A stretch of DNA of 64,000 nt, taken from JAGQIB01 sp041393395. Its GTDB lineage: Bacteria; ARS69. The stretch lies in NCBI GenBank assembly GCA_041393395.1, contig JAWKKG010000004.1:186001-250000 (forward strand). The letters are read 5' to 3'. Shown piece by piece: positions 31,873 through 40,904 of the stretch. A program made the translations under genes and the position numbers. Numbering within the stretch: position 1 is the stretch's first letter; each line of letters begins with the position of its first letter. The notes under the pieces are model-generated. The model had not been told where the DNA came from. It saw only the letters and a program-made list of their open reading frames with translations, and did no database searches.

Positions 31873-33645
31873 ATGTCTCCGTGTCGGTTCTCCCGAGCGG
31901 CCCTTGGGCTCGTGCCTGCCTTCCTGGTCGGCTTCGGTGCCCCGTCCGCGTTCGCGCAGCTCGCCGTCACCGGCACGAGCCCCGCGAGCCACTCGCTCGC
32001 GCCCGTCGTCACGCCGATCTCCGTCACGTTCGATCGGGCCCTCGATCCGGCCACTGTCACCCCGGCGACGTTCCGCGTGTTCGGTCGCTGGAGTGGCCCC
32101 GCCCAGGGGACCTTCGCGCTGTCGAACGGGGACCGCACGGTCACCTTCACGTCGAGCACGCCGTTCTCGGCGGGCGAGCCCGTGTTCGTGAACGTCTCGC
32201 ACGACGTGCGCGGGGCGGACACCACACCGCTGCGCGATGCGGGCTGGTTCTTCTCGTTCAAGACCGCGGTCGCGCCGAGCGGCGGCATCCACTTCAACGA
32301 GATCGACGTGATGTCGAATCTCGGCGGGGATCCGCAGACGCGCATCTACGGCGCGGCGGCCTGCGATCTCGACAACGACGGCTACCTGGATCTCGCGACC
32401 GTGAACGAGACGAGCGCCGACGTGCGCGTCACCCTGAACCGTGCGGACGGCAGCGGCCTGTTCGAGCCGTTCCTGCCGGCCAACCCGATCGGGGTGGAGG
32501 CGAGCCCGAACGAACCGGCCGACTTCGACGGCGACTTCGAGATCGATCTCTGCGTCGCGGCGTCGCTGACCGAGGAGATGTGGATCCTTCTGGGGAACGG
32601 CGACGGCACGTTCGGCTCGACGACGGGGATCCCCGTGGGTTCCGTGCCGCACGGCGTGGCCGTGCTCGACGTGGACGGCGACGGGGATACGGACATCGTG
32701 AACGCGAACCAGGTGTCCGGGAACCTCTCGCTGCTCCTCAACGACGGCACGGGGACGTTCGCGGCTCCCGTGTACTTCGACGGCGGCGTCAGCGGAGAGT
32801 ACGGTCTCACGTCCGGCGACCTGAACGAGGACGGGATCGAGGATCTCGTCGTCGCCGGGCAGGCCGGACAGGAGATCGTGACCCTGCTCGGCAACGGCGA
32901 CGCGACGTTCACCCCGGCCGCCTCCCCCTCGAGCACCGGCGGCTGGACCTGGGTGGTGGCGCTCGACGACCTGAACGGCGACGGTCACCTGGATGCGGCC
33001 TGCGCGAACAGCTTCTCGAATCACGTGTCGGTGCTGTTCGGCAACGGCGACGGGACGTTCGGCGCGCCGCAGACCTACCCGACCGGTGCGCACACGCCGG
33101 CCGTCGACCTGGGCGACCTCGACGGGGACGGCGACGCGGACCTCATCGCCTCCTCGTTCGGCGGCGGGTTCTGGCGCTTCTACGAGAATGACGGCACGGG
33201 CTCGTTCAGCTTCGTGCAGGACGTGATCGCGCCGTCGAATCCGTCGTGCGCGATCTTCTTCGACTCGGACAACGACCTCGATCTGGATCTCGCGCTCTCG
33301 GACGAGATCGCGGATGTGCTCGTGCTGCTCGAGAACGTCGGCGACCCGACGACCGTGATCGCGTCCGGTGCGCTCACGACGCAGGCGCCGGCGCCGAATC
33401 CGTTCCAGGAGTCCACGCGCCTGCGCGTGTACCTCGACACCACGACGGCTCCGCGACTGGAGCTCGTGGACGTGCGGGGTCGCCGCGTGGCGGTGCACGA
33501 ATACGGTGTGCTGGGTGCCGGATGGCGGGACCTCGAGATTCCCGCGCGGGACGATCGCCGGGAGGCGCTCGCGCCCGGCGTCTACTTCTATCGCGTGAGC
33601 GCGGGAGGGCGGGATGCTTCGGGAAGAATCGTTCGTGTCGATTGA
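31873..33645 (+). CDS. Secreted FG-GAP/VCBS repeat protein with Ig-like and FlgD-like domains
   Basis: A 590-aa exported protein. Signal peptide residues 1-29 end in AFA; then a bacterial Ig-like (Big_5/SbsA-type) domain (about 30-135: VTGTSPASH, VTPISVTFDRALDP). Repeats with calcium-binding-like DxDxDG loops follow at about 155-490 (DLDNDGYLD, DVDGDGDTD, DLDGDGDAD), typical of an FG-GAP beta-propeller. The last about 80 residues (APNPFQESTRLRVYL...LVDVRGRRVAV...APGVYFYRV) are a FlgD-like/Por-sorting-like beta-sandwich found at the C-termini of secreted proteins in the FCB group. ATG at 31873 follows GGGAGG and starts the signal peptide. The last 32 nt overlap the next gene, suggesting coupling. 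Function is probably cell-surface binding or adhesion; the ligand is unknown. Confidence 0.9.
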   Translation: MSPCRFSRAALGLVPAFLVGFGAPSAFAQLAVTGTSPASHSLAPVVTPISVTFDRALDPATVTPATFRVFGRWSGPAQGTFALSNGDRTVTFTSSTPFSAGEPVFVNVSHDVRGADTTPLRDAGWFFSFKTAVAPSGGIHFNEIDVMSNLGGDPQTRIYGAAACDLDNDGYLDLATVNETSADVRVTLNRADGSGLFEPFLPANPIGVEASPNEPADFDGDFEIDLCVAASLTEEMWILLGNGDGTFGSTTGIPVGSVPHGVAVLDVDGDGDTDIVNANQVSGNLSLLLNDGTGTFAAPVYFDGGVSGEYGLTSGDLNEDGIEDLVVAGQAGQEIVTLLGNGDATFTPAASPSSTGGWTWVVALDDLNGDGHLDAACANSFSNHVSVLFGNGDGTFGAPQTYPTGAHTPAVDLGDLDGDGDADLIASSFGGGFWRFYENDGTGSFSFVQDVIAPSNPSCAIFFDSDNDLDLDLALSDEIADVLVLLENVGDPTTVIASGALTTQAPAPNPFQESTRLRVYLDTTTAPRLELVDVRGRRVAVHEYGVLGAGWRDLEIPARDDRREALAPGVYFYRVSAGGRDASGRIVRVD

Positions 33646-34405
33646 GCCTCGGGTGCGTCCGCGCGGATTCTCGCGCCGAGTCCGGATCGCGCTCGGCCTC
33701 TCGATCGCGGTGGGGGTGTCGATCGCGACGGGCTTCGCGTCGCCTCGTCCCTCGGCGGCGGCGGAGGGAGATCCCTCGGCGATCTCGCTCGCCGAGTCCG
33801 TGCTGGAGAACATCGGAGGGCCCGAGGGTTGGGCCGCCACGCGCTACCTCGTCTGGAACTTTCGCGGACTTCGCCGCCACCACTGGGACCGCTGGACGGG
33901 CGACATCCGGGTGGAGACCGATTCGACGGTCGTGCTCCTGAACGTCGGCACGCGGGAAGGTCGTTTCTTTCACGGCGGGGAGGAGGTCACGGACCCGGAG
34001 CAGCGACGCGAAGCGCTCGACCTCGGCTACGCCCAGTGGATCAACGACTCGTACTGGCTGATCATGCCGGCCAAGCTGCTGGATCCGGGAGTGCATCTCG
34101 CGGACGGGGGAGCGTCGACCCTGACCGACGGTCGCGCGGCGCGGAAGCTCGTGGTGACGTTCGCGGACGGAACGGGCCTCACTCCGGCGAACAAGTACGA
34201 CGTTTGGGTCGCCGACGAGACCGGGCTGGTGGAGCAGTGGGCCTACTATCCGGACGTTCGGGATCCGGAGCCTCGTTTTGTCCGACCGTGGGCGGCCTGG
34301 CAGTGGTTCGGGCGGGTCCGCATCGCGACCGATCACGGGGATGGGAAGGACTGGGAGATCGCGGCACCCGACACCCTGGTGGAAACCCTGTTCCGGGTGC
34401 CCTAG
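33614..34405 (+). CDS. Secreted protein of unknown function (LolA/DUF6503-like appearance)
   Basis: A 263-aa protein with an N-terminal hydrophobic segment (about 25-50: ALGLSIAVGVSIATGFA, then an AAA stretch) and a mature domain rich in Trp and Tyr (WNFRGLRRHHWDRWTGD, WINDSYWLIMPAKLLDPG, KYDVWVADETGLVEQWAYY). The alternation of beta-strand segments and the phrase about measuring a per-molecule change resemble LolA-fold lipoprotein-carrier or DUF6503 proteins, but I cannot confirm that. ATG at 33614 is preferred for its GGGAGGG ribosome site; GTG at 33635 is an alternative that would leave only an 11-nt overlap with the FG-GAP gene. No lipobox Cys is seen. Confidence 0.75.
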   Translation: MLREESFVSIEPRVRPRGFSRRVRIALGLSIAVGVSIATGFASPRPSAAAEGDPSAISLAESVLENIGGPEGWAATRYLVWNFRGLRRHHWDRWTGDIRVETDSTVVLLNVGTREGRFFHGGEEVTDPEQRREALDLGYAQWINDSYWLIMPAKLLDPGVHLADGGASTLTDGRAARKLVVTFADGTGLTPANKYDVWVADETGLVEQWAYYPDVRDPEPRFVRPWAAWQWFGRVRIATDHGDGKDWEIAAPDTLVETLFRVP

Positions 34406-34463
34406 AGGAGCACTCCGTCCCATCAGCGTTCGGTCGAGATCGCCGGACAAGTGGTTCCGAGGG

Positions 34464-34492
34464 TTGGGATTTCGGGCGGATCGGGTTACACT
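34464..34492 (+). promoter_or_regulatory. Candidate sigma70-type promoter for the methyltransferase gene
   Basis: TTGGGA (34464-34469), a 17-nt spacer and TACACT (34487-34492), each matching four of six consensus bases, lie in the 210-nt gap before the methyltransferase, leaving a leader of roughly 115 nt. Nothing else is seen in the gap. Confidence 0.35.
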
Positions 34493-34615
34493 CCTTGGGC
34501 TCGATCGCGGAGTTTCCGTGGTCGACATTTCAGAAGGGCCGGGCGCGGAGGCCCCCGACAAGACACCCCGGCCGAGCGCCGGTGGTGCCTGGGCGCCATT
34601 CCCGGGAGTTCACGA

Positions 34616-35302
34616 ATGCTCGACCTTCTCAAGAAGCTCCCCATCGACCTCGGGCAGGGCAATCTGCGCGAGACCACGGAGGGGAAGCGGATTGCCCTCG
34701 CTCTCGTGCCGGAGGGCGACGGACGTCGCGCGCTCGACGTGGGGTGTCGCGAAGGGCACCAGACCCGCTGGCTCGAGCAACGCGGCTACGTGGTGACTTC
34801 GATCGACATCTCCAAGGAGTTCGACACCGCGCAGGTCGTGGACATCAACGAACCGATTCCGTTCGAGGACGATTCGTTCGATCTCATCTGGTGCTCCGAG
34901 GTCATCGAGCATCTCCGTGATCCCGAGTTCAGTCTCGCCGAGATGCGCCGGGTCACCCGACCCGGGGGTGAGCTGATCCTGACCACGCCGAACAGCTACG
35001 CCGCGATTTTCCGTCCGTTCGCGCTCGTGGGGCTCACGCCGAAGAAGCTGCAGCGTTCGGACCACCTGCAGTTCTTCGATTACGACGCGATCCGGCGGCT
35101 CGCACCGGACGCGGAGATCTACGGTTTCTTCCCGTACATGTTCCGCAAGTGGCGGGTGCAGGTGCCGTGGAAGGTCGCCCAGCTGTCGCCGACGTTCGTG
35201 ATCCACATCCGGCAGCCGGGGCATCCGGATGATCGACGCCCGCGGCAGCGGGCCGCGCGCGCGACCGGCGCCGCTTCCGCCGCCCGGAGCGTCTCGCCCT
35301 AG
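34616..35302 (+). CDS. SAM-dependent class I methyltransferase (Methyltransf_11-like)
   Basis: A 228-aa soluble protein with the Rossmann SAM-binding fold: motif I ALDVGCREGHQT (about 39-50), acidic end of beta-2 in VVTSIDIS, motif post-II/III FDLIWCSEVIEHLRDPEFSLAEM and RPGGELILTTPN (about 90-125). The C-terminal part (HLQFFDYDAIRRL) resembles small methyltransferases that act on quinones, sugars or lipids; the substrate is not deducible. The last 30 residues are Arg/Ala-rich and probably disordered. ATG at 34616 has GGGAG 8 nt upstream. The stop codon shares a CTAG with the stop of the convergent TPM gene (4-nt overlap). The genes around it give no pathway clue. Confidence 0.88.
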   Translation: MLDLLKKLPIDLGQGNLRETTEGKRIALALVPEGDGRRALDVGCREGHQTRWLEQRGYVVTSIDISKEFDTAQVVDINEPIPFEDDSFDLIWCSEVIEHLRDPEFSLAEMRRVTRPGGELILTTPNSYAAIFRPFALVGLTPKKLQRSDHLQFFDYDAIRRLAPDAEIYGFFPYMFRKWRVQVPWKVAQLSPTFVIHIRQPGHPDDRRPRQRAARATGAASAARSVSP

Positions 35303-35958
35303 TCGTCCGTCTCGGAGCGCGAGATCCCGTCCGGGAGCTCGTTGACGTCGTCGGCGCGGTGCGGGAAGTGCGTCGCGAGCTCGGCTCCCGCACGCTCGAT
35401 GCCGAGCACGAGCCCGCCGACATGGTCGCCCGCGCGGAATCGCTCCTCCACGGAGCGGACGATCCCCGCCCAGAAGTCGTCGGCCGTCGCGCGATCGATG
35501 CCGACGTCCCCGACGACCGCGAATCGGCGCTGGCCGACCGCCACGTAGAAGAGGATCCCGTTCCGATCGCGGGTGCGCTCGAGGCCCAGCTCGCCGAAGC
35601 GCGCGTGGGCCGCGGCGAGGAGATCTCCCGCGACGCGGTGGTCGAGGTGTACGCGAATCTCCCCGGACGTGCGGTCTTCGAACGAGCGGATCGCTGCTAC
35701 GACGCGTTCCTCTTCGCCGGCACTGAGGAACGTCTCGGGCGTGAGCCGCGCGCGGAGGAGACGTCGCCGTTCGAGTCGCCGGGCCGCGAACAGCAAGGCG
35801 ACCGCCACGCCTCCGAGCAGCCACGGGATCGCCGGCGACCACGCGGTCCAGCCGCCGGCGGGAGTGTCCGGACCGGCCGCGAGCCGCCACTCCGCGACGG
35901 CGAGGCCGATCGCGACGCCTGCCAGCAGCAGACCCAGCGAGAACAGGGCGCGGGGCAC
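35299..35958 (-). CDS. Small membrane TPM-domain protein
   Basis: A 219-aa protein with two N-terminal transmembrane segments (about 5-25 LFSLGLLLAGVAIGLAVAEW and 38-57 AIPWLLGGVAVALLFAA) followed by a soluble TPM-like domain (about 70-200): FLSAGEEERVVAAIRSFEDRTSGEIRVHL, ARFGELGLERTRDRNGILFYVAVGQRRFAVVGDVGID, GDHVGGLVLGIE. TPM proteins are often partners of LemA; their biochemical role is poorly known, and membrane-associated phosphatase or protein-quality roles have been proposed for relatives. GTG at 35958 is chosen because a GGAGG site precedes it and it begins one base after the stop of the upstream TPM gene. It is the third gene of the LemA operon. Confidence 0.85.
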   Translation of the reverse strand: MPRALFSLGLLLAGVAIGLAVAEWRLAAGPDTPAGGWTAWSPAIPWLLGGVAVALLFAARRLERRRLLRARLTPETFLSAGEEERVVAAIRSFEDRTSGEIRVHLDHRVAGDLLAAAHARFGELGLERTRDRNGILFYVAVGQRRFAVVGDVGIDRATADDFWAGIVRSVEERFRAGDHVGGLVLGIERAGAELATHFPHRADDVNELPDGISRSETDD

Positions 35959-35959
35959 G

Positions 35960-36742
35960 TCACCAGCCTCCCGAGGCGCCGCCGCCTCCGAACGATCCGC
36001 CGCCGAATCCACCGCCCCCTCCACTCCAGCCGCCCCCTCCGCCGCCGAACGTCCAGCCGCCGCCGGAGCGGCCGACGGAGCCGCCGGTTCCCCAGCCGTT
36101 CCCCGCGATCCACACCGACGGATAGCGGATCCGCAGGTACACGAAGAACACGAACAGCGCGAGCACCAGGACGAACGGAAGCCAGGCCGCGATCGGAGTC
36201 GAGTCGTTCGCGGGGGGAAGGGTCTGGCCGTCGGCCAGCGCGGCGATCGCGTCGATTCCCTTGCGCAGGCCCGCCGCGTAGTCGCCGCGACGGAACTCGG
36301 GAGCGATCAGATTCCGGATGATGCGCCCGGCCGCCGCGTCCGGCACGTGCGGCTCGAGGCCGTAGCCGATCTCGAGGCGGATCTTGTGCTCGGCGAGGAA
36401 CACGGCGATGAGGGCGCCGTCGTCGCGCTCGGCGCTGCCGGGTTTCCACGCCTCCGCGACCCGCAGCGTGTAGTCCTCGAGCGATTCGCCGCGCAGCGAG
36501 GGCATCATCAGGACGCCGATCTCCAGGCCCTTCGCGCGGAGTGCCTGGAGCCGGTCCTCGAGCTGCCGGCGCTCCGCCGCGCGGAGCTTCCCCGTTTCGT
36601 CGTGGAGGAAGCGCGGCGGGGGATCCGGGACCGCGAGCGCCCACGCGATCGAGGCGAGCGCCGACGCCGTGACGACGAGCGTCGCGACCCTTCCGAACCG
36701 GGGGCTCTCCGGCCGGAACCCGGATCCGAGCCGTGATCTCAA
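35960..36742 (-). CDS. YgcG/TPM-family membrane protein with glycine-rich C-terminus
   Basis: About 260 aa. An N-terminal hydrophobic segment (about 19-38, VATLVVTASALASIAWALAV) exports the TPM domain (about 45-170; DDGALIAVFLAEHKIRLEIGYGLEPHVPDA), followed by a second transmembrane helix (WLPFVLVLALFVFFVYLRI) and an extreme Gly/Ser tail (GGGGGGWSGGGGGFGGGSFGGGG). This is the usual shape of the family next to LemA. The start is uncertain: TTG at 36742, four bases after the LemA stop and 10 nt after GGAG, looks best; a GTG at 36778 would overlap lemA by 32 nt. The stop is one base from the next gene, so the three genes form one operon. Confidence 0.85.
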   Translation of the reverse strand: MRSRLGSGFRPESPRFGRVATLVVTASALASIAWALAVPDPPPRFLHDETGKLRAAERRQLEDRLQALRAKGLEIGVLMMPSLRGESLEDYTLRVAEAWKPGSAERDDGALIAVFLAEHKIRLEIGYGLEPHVPDAAAGRIIRNLIAPEFRRGDYAAGLRKGIDAIAALADGQTLPPANDSTPIAAWLPFVLVLALFVFFVYLRIRYPSVWIAGNGWGTGGSVGRSGGGWTFGGGGGGWSGGGGGFGGGSFGGGGASGGW

Positions 36743-36746
36743 GCGA

Positions 36747-37337
36747 TCAGAACTCCACCTTCGGGGCGACGTCCGCACCTTCGCGTGCCTCGAAGTATGC
36801 CTTCTTCTCGAATCCGGTCAGCGAGGCGAGGATCGACGTCGGGAATCGACGCACCTTCGTGTTGAAGACCTGGACGACCTCGTTGAAACGTCGGCGCTCG
36901 GTGGCGATGCGGTTCTCGGTGCCGGCGAGCTCGTCCTGCAGCGCCACGAAGTTCGCGTTCGCCTTGAGCTCGGGGTACTTCTCCACCGTCACGAGCAGAC
37001 GTGACAGGGCGGAGGACAGCGCGCCCTGCGCCTGATCGAATCGCGCCAGCGCCTCCGGGTCGGAGAGCATCTCCGGCGTGATCTGCACCTTGCCCGCGTT
37101 CGCGCGTGCCTCCGCGACCTGCGTGAACGTGTCCTTCTCGAACTCGGCCGCGCCCTTCACGGTCTCCACGAGGTTCGGGATCAACTCCAGACGCCGCTGG
37201 TACTGGTTCTCGACCTGGCTCCAGGCCTGACTCACGGATTCGTCCATGCCGACGAGCCCGTTGTAGCCGGACATTCCCCAAAGCACGAGGGCGAGCAGAA
37301 CGAGCACCAACCCGCCGCCGACGACAGCTCCGCGCAT
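36747..37337 (-). CDS. lemA: LemA family protein
   Basis: A 196-aa membrane-anchored helical protein. Residues 5-25 are one transmembrane segment (VVGGGLVLVLLALVLWGMSGYN), then the family hallmark VSQAWSQVENQYQRRLELIPNLVETVKGAA (about 35-65), a long helical bundle, and the conserved ATERRRFNEVVQVFNTKVRRFPTSILA near 150-175. Length is typical. ATG at 37337 follows GGAGGAA. LemA's molecular role is not settled. Placement at the head of a LemA-TPM-TPM operon is the common arrangement and supports a shared membrane complex. Confidence 0.95.
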   Translation of the reverse strand: MRGAVVGGGLVLVLLALVLWGMSGYNGLVGMDESVSQAWSQVENQYQRRLELIPNLVETVKGAAEFEKDTFTQVAEARANAGKVQITPEMLSDPEALARFDQAQGALSSALSRLLVTVEKYPELKANANFVALQDELAGTENRIATERRRFNEVVQVFNTKVRRFPTSILASLTGFEKKAYFEAREGADVAPKVEF

Positions 37338-37365
37338 CTCGATTCCTCCGGGCTGAGACCCGGAA

Positions 37366-37394
37366 ACTAGACCACAGACCCCGAGGGAAGTCAC
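37366..37394 (-). promoter_or_regulatory. Candidate promoter of the lemA operon
   Basis: On the minus strand GTGACT (37394-37389), a 17-nt spacer and TCTAGT (37371-37366), each four of six consensus bases, lie about 30 nt upstream of the lemA ATG, giving a short leader with the GGAGGAA ribosome site. The rest of the 218-nt divergent gap to the DUF2064 gene shows nothing recognisable apart from a GGGAGG site at its right end. Confidence 0.35.
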
Positions 37395-37555
37395 CGGAAG
37401 ACGGAGCGACGTCCGGAGGCGTGCGCCGGGGCGGCGGCCGGCGTTCGCGCTCGACGCGATCCGGGCCAGAGGGGAGAATGCCCTTCCGGGTCGTCACAGG
37501 GAGACGCGGCGCGTCGTATCCCGAGCGTCCCCTTCGCGACCCGCCGGGAGGTCCC

Positions 37556-38326
37556 ATGCCGAGAGCCGACACCCGAATCGCCGTCCTCGTGTTCGGACGC
37601 GCGCCCGGCCGCGAGCGCCGGCGCCTGCGTCTCGGGCGACGCGCCGACGTGCGGGTCCGGACCTCGCTGCTGCACGACACGCTCGCCTCCGTGAGTGCCG
37701 GGCGCGACGACGCGGGCCTGTTCTTTTCGGCCGACGGAATCGACGAGATGCGGGAGATCGTTCGCGAGCGCGGACGCACCTCCGCGGGGAACGCCCTCGG
37801 CTGGTACTGGCTGCGTCAGCGGGGCCGCAGGTTCGGAGACCGCCTGCTCGCCGCCCTCCGCGACGTGGCGGCCCACGGTTACGACCGGATCGTCGTCGTG
37901 GGCACGGACACCCCGGGCATCCGACCCGACGATATCCGTCGAGCCTGCGCCGCCGCACCGGGGGAGATCGTCGTGGGGCCCGCGACGGACGGCGGGGTGT
38001 ACCTGCTCTCCGTGCCCGCGGACGCGATCACTCCGCTCGCCGCTCTGCCCTGGCGCGACGCGCGCCTCGGAAGCGAGCTGCGCGCGACGTTTCTCCGCCT
38101 GGGCCGCAGCGTCCACTCGCTCGAGGTCCGCGCCGACGTCGACACTCCCGTCGACGCGCGAAGAGCGCACGGCCTCCTCGCGCAACTGTGTCGCCTCGTG
38201 CTCGGCCTCCGGCTCTCGGAGGCGCCGGCCGTCCCGACCACGAGTGCGGATGCGCCCCGCGTCTCCGTCCTCGTCTGCTCGATTCTCCCGTCCCGCGCGC
38301 CGCCCACGCTCCGGGTCTTCGCGTAG
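37556..38326 (+). CDS. DUF2064 / TIGR04282-type glycosyltransferase-like protein
   Basis: A 256-aa protein of the CofC/MobA-like nucleotidyl- or glycosyltransferase fold. Marks are IAVLVFGRAPGRERRRLRLG at the N-terminus, VVVGTDTPGIRPDDI (about 118-132, the DxD-like region) and GPATDGGVYLLSVP (about 142-155). Members of the TIGR04282 group are named for their frequent association with radical SAM genes, and a radical SAM gene lies 2.6 kb downstream on the same strand. ATG at 37556 has GGGAGG just upstream. The substrate is unknown. It is separated from the transporter-porin gene by 79 nt and may be in the same transcription unit. Confidence 0.85.
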   Translation: MPRADTRIAVLVFGRAPGRERRRLRLGRRADVRVRTSLLHDTLASVSAGRDDAGLFFSADGIDEMREIVRERGRTSAGNALGWYWLRQRGRRFGDRLLAALRDVAAHGYDRIVVVGTDTPGIRPDDIRRACAAAPGEIVVGPATDGGVYLLSVPADAITPLAALPWRDARLGSELRATFLRLGRSVHSLEVRADVDTPVDARRAHGLLAQLCRLVLGLRLSEAPAVPTTSADAPRVSVLVCSILPSRAPPTLRVFA

Positions 38327-38405
38327 TCCGCACGCGCCCGTCGATCGCTCGCGACCCGAAGGTCGCGCGGCGAGCGCGTCGACGTCGAGCCGGGAAGGGG
38401 CATTC

Positions 38406-40904
38406 ATGCACAACGGATGGCTGTGGGCCGCGCTCCTCGCGTACGGCCTCGTGATGTTTCTCGTTTCGCCGAGAGCGAAGCGCTTCGGCGAGTTCTTCGA
38501 GAGCCGCACCGCGGAGGGCAAGGAAGTCGGGTTCGGGATGCTCGTGGCCTCCGTGGTCATCACGTGGCTGTTCGCGAAGTCGATCACGAACTCCGCGAAC
38601 CTGAGCGCGAGCTACGGGCTGGTGGGAGCGGTCGCGTACGCGGGCTGGTACCTCTCCATCCCGGTGGCGGGAGTCGTGATCTGGTTCCTGCGCCGCCGCC
38701 ACGGCGCCACCAGTCTCGCCGGCTTCCTCACCGAGAAGCACGGCCGCCTCGCGACGCTCGCGTTCCTGCTCGTGGTGCTGTTCCGGCTCATGAACGAGGT
38801 CTGGTCGAACACGGCGGTCGTGGGCGCGTACTTCGGCGCGGCCGGCAGCGCGCCGTACTTCGTGGCCGCGCTCGTGTTCGCCGCGCTCACGCTGTTCTAC
38901 AGCCTGCGCGGCGGTCTGCGGAGCTCGATCTTCACCGACGCGATCCAGTTCGGCCTCGGCGTGTTCCTGCTCGTGTTCGTGCTGGCGCTCGTGGTGCCGC
39001 GCGCCGGTGCGCGCGAACTGCTCTCCACGGGGGAGTGGACGCTGCGAGGCGGCGTGGATCTGCTCATCGTGGGGCTGCTGCAGTCGTTCAGCTACCCGTT
39101 TCACGATCCGGTGCTCACCGATCGCGCGTTCCTCACCCGACCCGACCGCATGCTCAAGGGCTACCTGCTCGCGGGGTTGATCGCGGCGGCCTTCATCGTG
39201 TTGTTCGGCGTGACGGGAATGTACGCGCGCGTCGCGGAGCTGCCGGCCGGACAGGACGCCCCGCTGCGCGTGGCGAACGCGTTCGGGCTCGGAACGCTCG
39301 GCCTGATGACCGTGCTGATGATGGTTTCGGCGGGGTCCACGCTGGATTCCACGCTCGCGTCGTTCAGCCGCGCGGTGGTCGTGGACGTCGGCGGGCGGAA
39401 GGCGGACGGACCGCGCGATCGCGGCGGCTTCGGCGCCCTGAGCGACTGGCTCGGCGCGCAAGACCCGGTGCGCACGGGTCGTCTCGCAATGCTCGTCGCG
39501 GTGCTGCTCGGGTCGTTTCCGCTGTTCGCGGGGACGGCGATCATCAAGGCGACCACGGTCAGCGGCACGATGGTGCTGGGACTCGCGCCCGTGTTCCTGC
39601 TGTTCGGATGGATGCGGGCCGGCAGCATGGCGTTCCACCTCGCGTTCTGGCCGGGCGTCGCGGTCGGCGTGCTCGTGGCGATCGGCGCCGTGCCGACGTC
39701 CTGGAGCGTGGGCGACGGCCCCTACGCGTCGCTGCTCGGCGCGAACCTGATCGGCACCGGAGTGGTGTTCGCGGGCTACGCGGTGGGCGCGTGGGTGGAC
39801 GGCCTCGCGACCCGGAGACGTCTCGCGGCGGCGACCGGCGCCGCAATCGTCGTCCTTCTCCTGGCGACGCCGAGCGCGCGGGCGGCGGACGAAGCGCCGT
39901 CCCTGCGATTCTCCGGCCAGACGATGCTCCGCGCGACGTTTCGCCGCGCACATCCGGATCGCCCGAGCTACGAGGTCTACAACGTCCGTCTCGTCGGCAC
40001 GTACGACGCGAACCCGTTCCGCTATGTGGCCGAGTTGCGCTTCCGGCAGACGCCGCTGCGCTCCTACAGCCCCTCGAACGTGTGGTTGCAGCAGGCGTAC
40101 GTGGCGTGGCAGTCACCCGTGGAGGGACTGCGAATCAGCACGGGCCTCCTGTACGATCAGCTCGGTCTGTTCTGGGACTCTTCGTGGTTCGGCAACCTCC
40201 CGTACCTGAACGGCCACAAGCTCGATCCGGACATGAACCTGGAGGTCACCTGGGCGCGGCCGCCCGGCGACGGCACGTTCGGGTGGGAAGCGTGGGTCCA
40301 GCTCGGGCTCGCGGAAGACGGCCTGAACGGATCGTTCGTGCCGGCGGGGAAGGCCGGTCGACTCGAACTGCCGGCCGATCTGGAGGCGGATACGGACTTC
40401 CGCGAGGGGCCCTCGGTGCGGGCGCGGGTCGTCCCGGTGATCGCGGCCGGCCCCGTCACGCTGCGGCCGGGCGCTTCCGTGCAGCGCTCGACTTACGACC
40501 GCGCCTCCACCGGCGAGACCGGGCATCAGCTCGTCCGCGGCGCGGAGCTCACGGTGGCGGGAGCCGGGGCGATCGCCGGCTGGCAGGCGTTCGGGGAGAT
40601 CCTGGTCGAGACCGTCGCCGGCTTCACCGCGAGCGATCTCGATCGGGACTACTGGCTCGCGGGATTCGAGGGGCCGGTGCTGGAACGAGCGGCCGAGTAC
40701 TTCCCGCTGGTGAAGATCGGGGCGTCGTTCCAGCACACGAGCTACACGAACGAGGACTTCGGCGAGGACTTCGTGACCGCGCGGATCTTCACGAAGCTCG
40801 TTTCGGCGGTGGGCACCACCGTGGAGTACGTTCGCTGGAAGATCGAAGGGGAGGACTCGCCCGTGGTCGAGCGCGTCGAGGCGATTCTCCACGTGTGGTA
40901 CTGA
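38406..40904 (+). CDS. Sodium:solute symporter fused to a porin-like outer-membrane beta-barrel
   Basis: One uninterrupted 832-aa frame with two unlike halves. Residues 1 to about 470 are an SSS-family symporter with 12-13 hydrophobic helices and the family region TLFYSLRGGLRSSIFTDAIQFGLG. Residues about 471-493 (RRRLAAATGAAIVVLLLATPSARA) look exactly like a Sec signal peptide ending in an AxA cleavage site. Residues about 494-832 lack helices, alternate polar/hydrophobic strands (NPFRYVAELRFRQ, VWLQQAYVAWQSPVEGLRISTGLLYDQLG) and end in VWY, the terminal aromatic expected of an outer-membrane barrel. Either the protein is cleaved at the internal signal, or the porin is also translated separately from GTG at 39795. 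ATG at 38406 has GGGAAGGGG upstream. The stop overlaps the radical SAM start by one base (TGATG). Import of a small solute across both membranes is the simplest reading. Confidence 0.85.
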   Translation: MHNGWLWAALLAYGLVMFLVSPRAKRFGEFFESRTAEGKEVGFGMLVASVVITWLFAKSITNSANLSASYGLVGAVAYAGWYLSIPVAGVVIWFLRRRHGATSLAGFLTEKHGRLATLAFLLVVLFRLMNEVWSNTAVVGAYFGAAGSAPYFVAALVFAALTLFYSLRGGLRSSIFTDAIQFGLGVFLLVFVLALVVPRAGARELLSTGEWTLRGGVDLLIVGLLQSFSYPFHDPVLTDRAFLTRPDRMLKGYLLAGLIAAAFIVLFGVTGMYARVAELPAGQDAPLRVANAFGLGTLGLMTVLMMVSAGSTLDSTLASFSRAVVVDVGGRKADGPRDRGGFGALSDWLGAQDPVRTGRLAMLVAVLLGSFPLFAGTAIIKATTVSGTMVLGLAPVFLLFGWMRAGSMAFHLAFWPGVAVGVLVAIGAVPTSWSVGDGPYASLLGANLIGTGVVFAGYAVGAWVDGLATRRRLAAATGAAIVVLLLATPSARAADEAPSLRFSGQTMLRATFRRAHPDRPSYEVYNVRLVGTYDANPFRYVAELRFRQTPLRSYSPSNVWLQQAYVAWQSPVEGLRISTGLLYDQLGLFWDSSWFGNLPYLNGHKLDPDMNLEVTWARPPGDGTFGWEAWVQLGLAEDGLNGSFVPAGKAGRLELPADLEADTDFREGPSVRARVVPVIAAGPVTLRPGASVQRSTYDRASTGETGHQLVRGAELTVAGAGAIAGWQAFGEILVETVAGFTASDLDRDYWLAGFEGPVLERAAEYFPLVKIGASFQHTSYTNEDFGEDFVTARIFTKLVSAVGTTVEYVRWKIEGEDSPVVERVEAILHVWY

